From contig NC_080671.1 of assembly GCF_030247195.1 (NCBI RefSeq), forward strand, positions 207,353,456-207,417,455: a stretch of DNA of 64,000 bases, written 5' to 3'. Made by a program: the position numbers and the translations under genes. This document shows positions 60,401 through 64,000 of the stretch, piece by piece. The notes under the pieces are model-generated. The model made no database searches. It had not been told where the DNA came from and saw only the letters and a program-made list of their open reading frames with translations. This DNA is from Topomyia yanbarensis (taxonomy: Eukaryota; Arthropoda; Insecta; Diptera; Culicidae). How positions within the stretch are numbered: position 1 is the first letter of the stretch; the number at the start of each line of letters is the position of its first letter.

Positions 60401-62896
60401 AAAAATGAAATTATTTGATAAATTACATTGTTATGCAACGTTCACACTACCAGTTAAAACGGGTTTTTATGCTATCTTGGTGACATTTTTCTTGTTGCTA
60501 ATTATTAAAACGTGTTATAACTCTGTAGTGTAAACATTGTATTATTAAACCAATTCTGCAGCGTTTTATGTTATATAGGTGTTTTATGTGGTAATAGGAC
60601 TGACATAATTATATCTTCAGTACAGAGGTTTGTTTCATAATTTAAAACAGATTTATTTTAAAATTTAAATTAGTATACTCAACCGTATTTGTTGTATACC
60701 TTAAAACGCAATTAGAACTGTGTTTTAAATACATAGGGTAGGACAGATATTTTGACTGGTTAAACTGGGAAAACAATTTTAAATCCAGTAACGCTTAAGA
60801 CATGGCTTGAATTTGAATCTAAAAAGAACACCCGCTTCAACTGCTGCTGGGACGGTAAGTTCTGTTTTAAAATTTTCCGTTGCGTGCAGTACGAAACAAA
60901 AGTGTTTGAAATTAGAAAACAAAAAGTTCTGCTGGGAATGTGATTGTTTCCGATGCAATTACACTCAGATTTTTCACGGTGGGGATACAGGCCGTGTAAA
61001 TGAAAACCGCGTAAATTTCAAAATCCGCGTAAAAAACCTGAGTGTACTCTCCTATATAAAATACTACGCTGCTGAACAGTGCAATAACTACAGAAGCACG
61101 TTGTCAGATGCCTTACTGATAAAAAACATATAACCGAAATATGAAACATGAAAACCAAAAGGCTCTTTACCCTACGCAGCTACAAAGCGCCGTAAACATG
61201 GATTAACAAGTTACAACGCACACGTATGCATAAAAATATATTTTTTTCAAACGCAACACTCTTAAGCAGCACACACCGTATTGAATTAAATCCAAACCAC
61301 CCCGCCCACCCACTTTGAAAATCATTCTGTGACACCATGCTGGTACCCGACCAATCCGCACACGGCCACCGCTGCCGAAAATGCATAGCGTCTACCGCTT
61401 ATTGTAGTGCCCAGACACTGCAGCCATGATCTTACCCGTTTGACATAAGAACAAAAACTGATTCAAACGGGTACGCGTCACCTCTATTTATAAACTAACC
61501 GTATATGGTTTAGTCACTTAGGTGCGAGTGTGTGCAAATGCCAACGTTACCGAAAATCGATAGCGCTTATTGCATCGCCCGGAGACGACGTTGCTCGTGC
61601 GGGATAAGAGCAACAACTGATTTAAACGGACATGCGCTGCTTCTATTTATGACTTTTCGTGTTTCATTGAGCAACTAAGCTGCCCTCTTTTGACGGCTGT
61701 GTCTGAGAAATCTGCCTCACGAATGGTATTTTTCCCGTTTTTCGTGAACTTTTTAATTTTACCAATTTCCAAAAGTCTACTTTTATTGGGGAGATATTAA
61801 ATTATTACCAATATTTAAGTTAGGTGTTTCTGAATCGGTTGGTGTATGAATGATTAAAATCCATCTAGTAATATCGGAGTTATAAGCGTGCAAACCTTAC
61901 ATAGTTTCGTTACATGGGAGATAGTTTAGATTTTAGAATGACACCTAGCCCCAGATAGTGGAGTAAGACATTTTTAATGTCAAAACATATTTTAATCGAC
62001 AAGTTATCCCTTAAATGCATACTGTTGCCATTAAGCGAATTTTATGATATAAAGCCTCAACAAGAGGTATAGATAGTATCCATCCAGAAAAATGAGTACC
62101 AAAGAAAAATGAAATTATGGGTTAAAAATCAATTTAAGCCATACACCAGAGAAACATGTGTAGTAGTAGATTTCAGTTTTGTTTACATCTTTTCGAACAT
62201 ACATGCATATATCATGTTCTAGTAAATCATCGAACCTCGTCAAATACGATCTTCTTTATTTATTTTAGGAAAAGTCCAAAAGCTTAAAGACAAACAGTTT
62301 GGAAAAATACCTACATTTTATCCTCACAATAATCCTCCAGCTGTCGTTAAAACAGGAATTCAGCACTACAAATCCTACACCATAGCAAAAGCATACACCG
62401 GAGAAAGTTTCTTTTGGGGTCTAATGCCCCAACCGGGAGATTCGATTGAGTTCAAATTCAAAGAACCAGTAGTATTGAAAAGGTATTTGAGCTTAGACTG
62501 CAAATGCTTAAAATATCTCTTAATGGTAAATCTTTTCCCAGATATTTATTCCGAAGTGGTAATTTTGAGCAACCTTCCGATCGCTTCTATAATACTACCG
62601 TTGAAGTACTGCCGTTTAACTTGGCTGAAGATTCGCCTGTTTGGAGCAATTACAATACAACGACTGATGGATTTCTTATAATTGGAGTTTTTAATGATTT
62701 TGGAATTGCAGAGGGAGTTATAGATTCTAAAATAGGAGAACTCAAAGAGCTTCGTCTACACGTTTATAGTGATAGTCAAAATTGGGTTATACTACGAGAA
62801 GTAAGATAATTATTATTACTAGTTGTCAACATCATTTTTCTTCACTTATGGTTGTTTACTTTTCAGATACTATTGCAGGACAATTCTGTTCGGTGA
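30351..62896 (+). CDS. MGAT4: Alpha-1,3-mannosyl-glycoprotein 4-beta-N-acetylglucosaminyltransferase (GnT-IV), seven coding exons
   Basis: This Golgi type II membrane enzyme adds a beta-1,4 GlcNAc branch to the alpha-1,3 mannose arm of N-glycans, using UDP-GlcNAc (family knowledge, GT54). Joining exons 30351-30456, 30518-31357, 31427-31557, 31619-31706, 62269-62482, 62542-62800 and 62867-62896 gives one frame of 555 residues, close to vertebrate MGAT4A/B. All introns are GT..AG and phases match. Visible parts: Arg patch at residues 11-13, a hydrophobic anchor at about 14-35, a coiled-coil-like stem at about 43-70, and the catalytic domain from about 105 with the acidic EDD motif at about 275-277 (QLEDDI). 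GKMF and KPSLFQH segments and a C-terminal beta-rich region follow; the family has a GlcNAc-binding lectin module there. Sequons NVS, NAS and NET are present. The ATG is chosen because it opens the anchor. No frameshift or stop is seen. The paralogue (A, B or insect-specific) is not resolved. Confidence 0.93.
30518..31357 (+). CDS. MGAT4: MGAT4 coding exon 2: stem and most of the GT54 catalytic domain
   Basis: The acceptor is TTCCACAG at 30510-30517 and the donor is GTGAGT at 31358. This 840-nt exon carries the coiled-coil-like stem, the start of the catalytic fold (VSIVLGIPTVKR), the YYPD and ERVRWR segments and the EDD metal-binding-type motif (QLEDDI). The intron before it is 61 nt. An internal ATG at 30538 is in frame, but using it would lose the membrane anchor, so exon 1 is preferred as the start. 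Confidence 0.92.
31427..31557 (+). CDS. MGAT4: MGAT4 coding exon 3
   Basis: The acceptor is TTGTATAG at 31419-31426 and the donor GTATTC is at 31558. Translation begins with GKMFKSADLPW and ends at EKDA, phase 0. Flanking introns are 69 and 61 nt. It continues the conserved catalytic domain (DKP-type DWLL motif, here VDWLLYH). Confidence 0.9.
31619..31706 (+). CDS. MGAT4: MGAT4 coding exon 4, 5' border of the giant intron
   Basis: The acceptor is AATTTCAG at 31611-31618 and the donor GTAAAT is at 31707. It encodes the conserved KPSLFQHIGTTSSLRG segment and ends in phase 1. The next exon that completes the Gly codon and keeps the family motif is 30.6 kb downstream. Confidence 0.9.
32241..32319. 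mobile_element. 79-bp MITE
   Basis: ACTGCCGCTATACGCATAAC at the left is mirrored by TTGTGCTTATAGCGGCAGT at the right. The 103-codon + frame that spans it (32135-32446) is a read-through of the MITE. Confidence 0.7.
32665..32955. mobile_element. 291-bp MITE with 'agggatcatccataaatga' termini
   Basis: AGGGATCATCCATAAATGA and TCATTTATGGATCGTCCCT are near-perfect inverted ends. The interior is G-rich, with a poly-G run at about 32820. The TSD is not clear. Confidence 0.8.
32956..34208. other. Intronic non-coding stretch
   Basis: No gene or complete element is recognised. The phrase 'cggcaaacaaattagc' (about 33940) recurs in altered form at about 36772, suggesting an old repeat. Confidence 0.35.
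34209..34255 (+). repeat. Diverged fragment of repeat B
   Basis: It matches the first about 45 bp of repeat B ('gttgt.tac..gacacgacca'). Confidence 0.6.
34337..34906 (+). repeat. Local duplication, copy 1
   Basis: It is largely identical to 35033-35573. Copy 1 has an extra about 150 bp at 34671-34822, and copy 2 has a MITE instead. The right end (to about 34990) is also shared with 36420-36660. Confidence 0.82.
35033..35573 (+). repeat. Local duplication, copy 2
   Basis: Direct copy of 34337-34906, interrupted by the MITE at 35174-35293. Copy 1 shows the uninterrupted site 'gccaaagaaacgatcg'. Confidence 0.82.
35174..35293. mobile_element. 120-bp MITE with TTA flanks
   Basis: TGCTGATTTCGTTTTTAGA and TCTAAAACCGAAAACAGCA are inverted ends, continuing inward ('ctaggttcgctc'/'gagcgaacctag'). 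TTA lies on each side (35171-35173 and 35294-35296). Confidence 0.82.
36472..36607. mobile_element. 136-bp hAT-type MITE
   Basis: TAGAGGTGTGCGCCACGCCG at the left is mirrored at the right by ..CGACGCACACCTCTA. It is flanked by the perfect 8-bp duplication GGCGCTAA (36464-36471 and 36608-36615). The related segment at about 34945-34960 shows the empty site. GC-rich and palindromic. Confidence 0.9.
36616..37660. other. Intronic non-coding stretch
   Basis: It starts with the tail of the local repeat (to about 36665); beyond that no gene or complete element is recognised. Confidence 0.35.
37661..37757. mobile_element. About 100-bp palindromic MITE, copy 1
   Basis: 'aaactgagtcacgttctaac' and 'ttacaaccagactcagttt' are imperfect inverted ends. 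An inverted copy is at 42026-42129. Confidence 0.65.
37774..38586. mobile_element. 813-bp element with 10-bp TSD and a nested MITE
   Basis: GTAGATACAGAACACTAGAT starts an inverted end of about 35 bp mirrored at 38552-38586. It is flanked by TCTCTACATG at 37764-37773 and 38587-38596. The 10-bp duplication suggests a Mutator-type element. No transposase seen; 38085-38444 is nested inside. Confidence 0.88.
38085..38444. mobile_element. 360-bp TA-flanked MITE nested in 37774-38586
   Basis: CACCGAGAAAAAT after TA (38083-38084) and ATTTTTCTGCGTG before TA (38445-38446) match the ends of the 18290-19593 element with two mismatches. Confidence 0.72.
39269..40145. mobile_element. 877-bp element with 'cgcacagtg' ends
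   Basis: 'tacgtcgcacagtg' plus 'ggacaaaacctcaaaa' at the left is mirrored at the right by 'ttttgaggttttgtcc' and 'cactgtgcgtcgta'. The right arm has a 14-bp spacer insertion. No transposase; TSD not resolved. Confidence 0.7.
40262..40318. repeat. Solo hAT-type terminus next to a perfect 16-bp hairpin
   Basis: TAGAGGTGTGCG at 40262 matches the end of the 36472 MITE but has no partner. It is followed at 40283-40318 by TTAGAACATTTAACAT, a TAAA loop and the perfect reverse complement. Confidence 0.6.
40319..41017. other. Intronic non-coding stretch
   Basis: 'gcgccggcttgacgcaaa' at about 40568 recurs at about 52984, so an old repeat is present. No gene is recognised. Confidence 0.4.
41018..41425 (-). 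pseudogene. Fragment of a Jockey/I-type LINE ORF2 (linker before RT)
   Basis: The minus-strand frame includes IKTAKRAAVTK, then RHQRNAKRQLKSKPKSYWKY, NEQRKEFGLP and a FNGV..D segment. This order is typical of the linker between endonuclease and RT in Jockey-group LINEs. Neither EN nor RT motifs are present and the frame loses similarity at about 41060, so it is a short dead fragment. Confidence 0.6.
41426..42025. other. AT-rich intronic stretch
   Basis: Long T-rich runs at 41630-41840; the Phe-rich frame there is low complexity. No gene. Confidence 0.45.
42026..42129. mobile_element. About 100-bp palindromic MITE, copy 2
   Basis: Reverse-complement copy of 37661-37757 ('cgaaactgagtctggttgta', 'ggggttagaacgtgactcag'). 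Confidence 0.65.
42274..42670 (+). promoter_or_regulatory. 5' UTR/internal promoter region of the R1-clade LINE
   Basis: About 400 bp lie between the TSD and ORF1, turning GC-rich after 42340. A strong inverted pair, 'cctgtggggtacctgggcaa' against 'cccccacag' (about 42510-42545), could form a stem. LINEs of this type carry internal promoters; no specific motif is claimed. Confidence 0.55.
42671..44082 (+). pseudogene. R1-clade ORF1 (gag-like, CCHC zinc knuckles), broken
   Basis: The N-terminal part (42671-43228) has a helical ..SKELKQSLLELRKTVRV.. stretch and a Lys/Arg-rich tail. The frame shifts between about 43150 and 43260 into the second part (NPWTLVTRKK onward). A TAG at 43846-43848 then interrupts just before the zinc knuckles (CYRCLESGHKAYEC, CRHCGEEGHKERGC and a third, incomplete one). 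The normal product would bind element RNA. It ends at TGA 44080-44082, overlapping the ORF2 start by 4 nt. Confidence 0.85.
44079..46976 (+). pseudogene. R1-clade ORF2 (endonuclease plus reverse transcriptase), RT deleted in part
   Basis: The frame starts at GTG 44079 (probably a mutated ATG) and is open to 45710. The AP-endonuclease motifs are visible: QLNLNHC at the start, GEFNAW (residues about 119-124, Asp of the usual GDFN replaced by Glu) and SDH (about 193-195). RT begins with KAPGPDEVPN and LPKFGKPPGDPSAYRPI. At about 45710-45725 the frame breaks and the segment holding RT motif A is missing. It resumes with PVGLHRILESYFQNR, GVPQGSILGP and the FADD box (about 45917). A C-terminal CPDC..H..C zinc motif (about 46727-46790) closes it. 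Confidence 0.9.
46977..47896 (+). other. 3' UTR of the R1-clade LINE
   Basis: Non-coding; it holds the tandem repeat at 47221-47670. The last about 150 bp before the poly(A) are unique. Long minus-strand frames (46984-47283, 47311-47598) are shadows of the repeat. Confidence 0.85.
47221..47670 (+). repeat. Degenerate tandem repeat in the LINE 3' UTR
   Basis: About nine units with core 'ggtgagcacaaaagtcagcc' followed by 'tcacatggtatg' or variants lie at about 47221, 47261, 47287, 47332, 47463, 47502, 47540, 47576 and 47634. Spacing is mostly 35-45 bp, with one about 95-bp gap. Confidence 0.85.
48887..49036. mobile_element. 'acccttattcttgtttacga' MITE, copy 1
   Basis: Left 'acccttattcttgtttacga' and right 'cgtcgtaaccaagaataatg' are inverted ends. 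The interior is palindromic around 'cgagattcgatcgaaag'. A second copy is at 63571-63700. Confidence 0.72.
49037..49719. other. Unassigned intronic stretch
   Basis: No gene is recognised; it lies in the part of repeat C copy 2 that copy 1 lacks. Confidence 0.35.
49720..49854. mobile_element. 135-bp palindromic MITE
   Basis: GTACCCAGTAAGTCCAGTCG pairs imperfectly with the right end ..TTGAACATTGCTGGGTAC. The centre 'acacaaccgatgctaattag' is also self-complementary with 'tatcgattgtgt'. Confidence 0.7.
51240..52830 (+). repeat. A-rich, strand-asymmetric low-complexity tract
   Basis: About 1.6 kb in which the + strand is dominated by A (runs such as 'aaaatgaaaaaaaaactact') with few T, C or G. Phe/Leu-rich frames on the minus strand are a consequence of poly(T) codons. 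Confidence 0.85.
52877..53240 (+). repeat. Pair of about 100-bp direct repeats
   Basis: 52877-52978 and 53140-53240 share 'actatgctatatttcaccct', 'gtaaacaccaaaatttctca' and 'aaaccagtctttgc' with small changes. Confidence 0.8.
53311..53970. repeat. Inverted repeat with about 180-bp arms
   Basis: 53311-53490 pairs with 53792-53970 ('ggtaattttacactaaacgc' against 'gcgtttagtgtaaaattgcc'; 'gagatattgcaat'; 'atccactccca'). The spacer is about 300 bp. A different element nested in the hAT-like element is likely. Confidence 0.82.
53971..55769. other. Interior of the hAT-like element, unassigned
   Basis: No transposase or other protein was recognised. 'gtaaatctgacgtggaatga' occurs at about 53648 and 54319, a short internal repeat. 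Confidence 0.4.
55770..56020 (-). repeat. Dispersed repeat D, copy 2
   Basis: Reverse complement of 25230-25490 with modest divergence. Confidence 0.7.
56755..56826 (-). repeat. tRNA-like sequence (SINE head or tRNA relic)
   Basis: On the minus strand there is a B-box-like GGGTTCGAATCCC, and about 35 nt upstream a weak A-box-like 'atagcggaattt'. Acceptor and T stems do not pair fully, so it is not called a functional tRNA. Confidence 0.35.
57088..57424. other. Unassigned intronic stretch
   Basis: No gene or clear repeat seen between the hAT-like element and repeat A copy 2. Confidence 0.35.
57425..58040 (-). repeat. Dispersed repeat A, copy 2
   Basis: Reverse complement of 9185-9790. Confidence 0.75.
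58440..58570 (+). repeat. Fragments of the dispersed Aedes repeat end module
   Basis: 'gattgcataacctttgacac' and 'tcggccctccgggctgggat' match the end modules of the 7080-9090 cluster. Confidence 0.6.
58571..59729. other. Unassigned intronic stretch
   Basis: No gene or complete element recognised. Confidence 0.35.
59730..59935 (+). repeat. Dispersed Aedes repeat, single copy
   Basis: 'gataagatcggttcagccat' is followed by a (CA)-rich tract, 'cgtcgaactgag', 'actcggccctcc' and 'ttataagaaatg', the same order as at 7080-9090. Confidence 0.7.
59940..61986 (+). repeat. Dispersed repeat B, copy 2, with a 550-bp insertion
   Basis: Direct copy of 13739-15235. The extra segment at about 60577-61127 replaces a short AT stretch of copy 1 and itself contains the small MITE at 60962-61044. 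It ends 280 bp before MGAT4 exon 5. Confidence 0.85.
60962..61044. mobile_element. 83-bp TA-flanked MITE
   Basis: CACTCAGATTTTTCACGG and the mirrored ..GCGTAAAAAACCTGAGTG are flanked by TA (60960-60961 and 61045-61046). The interior repeats 'ccgcgtaaa' and 'ccgtgtaaa'. Confidence 0.75.
62269..62482 (+). CDS. MGAT4: MGAT4 coding exon 5, first exon after the giant intron
   Basis: The acceptor is TATTTTAG at 62261-62268 and the donor GTATTT is at 62483. Translation reads KVQKLKDKQFG, then NPPA and AYTGESFFWGL, which are typical of the C-terminal half of GnT-IV. The phase (1 in, 2 out) fits exons 4 and 6. Confidence 0.92.
62542..62800 (+). CDS. MGAT4: MGAT4 coding exon 6, C-terminal domain
   Basis: The acceptor is TTTTCCCAG ending at 62541 and the donor GTAAGA is at 62801. 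It encodes FRSGNFEQPSDRFYNTTVEV, then a beta-rich stretch ending WVILRE. This is the C-terminal lectin-like module region in the family. The intron before it is only 59 nt. Confidence 0.91.
62867..62896 (+). CDS. MGAT4: MGAT4 coding exon 7 and stop codon
   Basis: The acceptor is CTTTTCAG ending at 62866. Ten codons (ILLQDNSVR then TGA) finish the protein. Without this micro-exon the reading frame would run into the intron at 62801. Confidence 0.82.
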   Translation: MLLQDNSVR

Positions 62897-63570
62897 CGAA
62901 AGCGTTATCGTATTCTAGTCCAACCCAGTAGCATGTATTCGTTGCGAGATTCTTCGAAACGTAGCAAAATGTGTTTGAAGAAACTTCAACACGAAATATC
63001 ATCGCGTTACCTAGGATTGAACACAACATAATAGACGTCTAGAAATGTGCTAAGAGGTATTACTTTTGAGCTTTTTTTGAATTATACACAAGTTGTGCTA
63101 CTCTAAAGTTACCATGATTGTTAAGTGATTGAAACAATGTTAAATTTGTGACGTACTGCACGTAAATATGAAAACTTAATACATATTATGCATAAATGTC
63201 AAGCAAGTTCCAAGCAACGCAAGCTTTCATAACGAAAAATGTGTGTATGTATTATTCTTATTGCAACATGCTATTAATGAAAACGAATGATGACGAAATT
63301 CGTTTTCTCAGACAGTTTGCAAAAAGTTTATTTATAAAAGTAATGTCCATGTGAAGCTGTTGTAATTTTTAACACATAATTGGACATATGATGAAATGAA
63401 GAAATTTCTAAGTGAAACGTAAAATGATTTAGTTTTAATACTATTTGCCATGTGTTTTCGATATAGAGAATCTTTAATTTATCATATCACTTCCCTGATA
63501 GTTTCTGATGAAGATTTAATTCATACAATAAGTCACAATTCTTTCATCCGAATCGTATGTGTATTATATA
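62897..63570 (+). other. MGAT4 3' UTR and flank
   Basis: This AT-rich non-coding DNA follows the TGA. I found no AATAAA. A variant TATAAA at about 63333 is the only candidate poly(A) signal, so the transcript end is not fixed. No ORF of note. Confidence 0.4.
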
Positions 63571-63700
63571 ACCTTATTCTTGTTTACGACGAATGCGAGA
63601 TTCGTTCGAAAGCGGTTCGGACGAATAGTTGGCCCATTTGATTTTGGTGTCGAACCACTTTCGTTCGAATCACGCATTCGTCGTTAACAAGAAAAAGGGT
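63571..63700. mobile_element. 'acccttattcttgtttacga' MITE, copy 2
   Basis: 'accttattcttgtttacgac' and 'gtcgttaacaagaaaaaggg' are inverted ends; the interior 'gcgagattcgttcgaaagcg' matches 48887-49036. Confidence 0.75.
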
Positions 63701-64000
63701 GAATATCTTGATTTTGACTCTAACCAAAGCTCACCAGACCTTCCTATTCTCACGTATTTTTCTGCTACGTGTCTCATCTGATATCTTCCTTATTTACAGC
63801 ATATGCTAAGCCTTTTGGTTTAAATCTATGATAATATTCTTCCCTTATAGCCTGTTGGGGCCGGAGTTCCTGGCGTACCAACTCAGTCTAACGCAGAGCG
63901 GATTCTTTGTTTCCTTCTGTGGCGGACTGTAAAACCACGGGAACAGAATGCGACACTATGGCGGACTTAAAACACTGAACCCTTTGCTTTTGGTAGCATT
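63701..64000. other. Right edge
   Basis: Nothing recognised in the last 300 bp. Confidence 0.4.

Larger units (their letters stand above)
31707..62268 (+). other. Giant MGAT4 intron (30,562 nt) filled with transposons
   Basis: The intron runs from GTAAAT at 31707 to TTTTAG at 62268. It contains the R1-clade LINE, the 6.1-kb hAT-like element, at least ten MITEs, a fragment of a second LINE and three large dispersed repeats, each listed separately. No host exon was recognised inside it. Confidence 0.85.

Overview
The window looks like nuclear DNA of a culicine (Aedes-type) mosquito. It holds one single-copy host gene with spliceosomal introns, and almost everything else is transposon-derived: R1-clade and other non-LTR retrotransposons, Ty3/gypsy remnants, a non-autonomous LTR element, hAT, piggyBac-like, pogo-like and Harbinger-like elements, many MITEs, and the dispersed 'ctccggaaccgg / tcggttcagccatc' repeat common in Aedes. 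The genus is an inference from this repeat content. I see no rRNA, no convincing functional tRNA, no CRISPR and nothing bacterial.

The host gene lies on the + strand from 30351 to 62896 and encodes an alpha-1,3-mannosyl-glycoprotein 4-beta-N-acetylglucosaminyltransferase (GnT-IV, MGAT4, family GT54). I traced seven coding exons by hand: 30351-30456, 30518-31357, 31427-31557, 31619-31706, 62269-62482, 62542-62800 and 62867-62896. They total 1668 nt (555 codons plus stop) with phases that agree at every junction. Five introns are tiny (59-69 nt) and one is about 30.6 kb (31707-62268). A splice acceptor at 30333, upstream of the ATG, points to at least one non-coding exon further 5'.

Layout. 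1-3371: a truncated, frameshifted Ty3/gypsy pol on the minus strand. 3372-9800: DNA-transposon termini, a TA-flanked 897-bp element with repeated 'ttttggacc', and a cluster of the dispersed Aedes repeat. 10157-13314: a young LTR element without pol (685/703-bp LTRs, 5-bp TSD). 13740-17610: dispersed repeats that have second copies at the far end of the window. 18268-21905: a nested assembly in which a long-armed hairpin element is interrupted by a 1.3-kb TA-flanked element and a 1.33-kb pogo/Tigger-like element. 21912-26010: several MITEs. 27339-30251: a 2.9-kb near-palindrome flanked by TTAA that ends about 80 bp before the splice acceptor of the first MGAT4 coding exon. 31707-62268, the giant intron: more MITEs, a nearly complete R1-clade LINE (42274-47908, 12-bp TSD), a 6.1-kb hAT-like element (50978-57079, 8-bp TSD) with an A-rich core, and large dispersed repeats. 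62269-64000: the last three coding exons, the 3' flank and a MITE.

The two most notable structures are the TTAA-flanked giant hairpin beside the MGAT4 splice acceptor and the large hAT-like element with a strand-asymmetric A-rich core. Everything here is read by eye. Ends defined by TIR plus TSD are firm, but percent identities, copy numbers and family names would need alignment against a repeat library.
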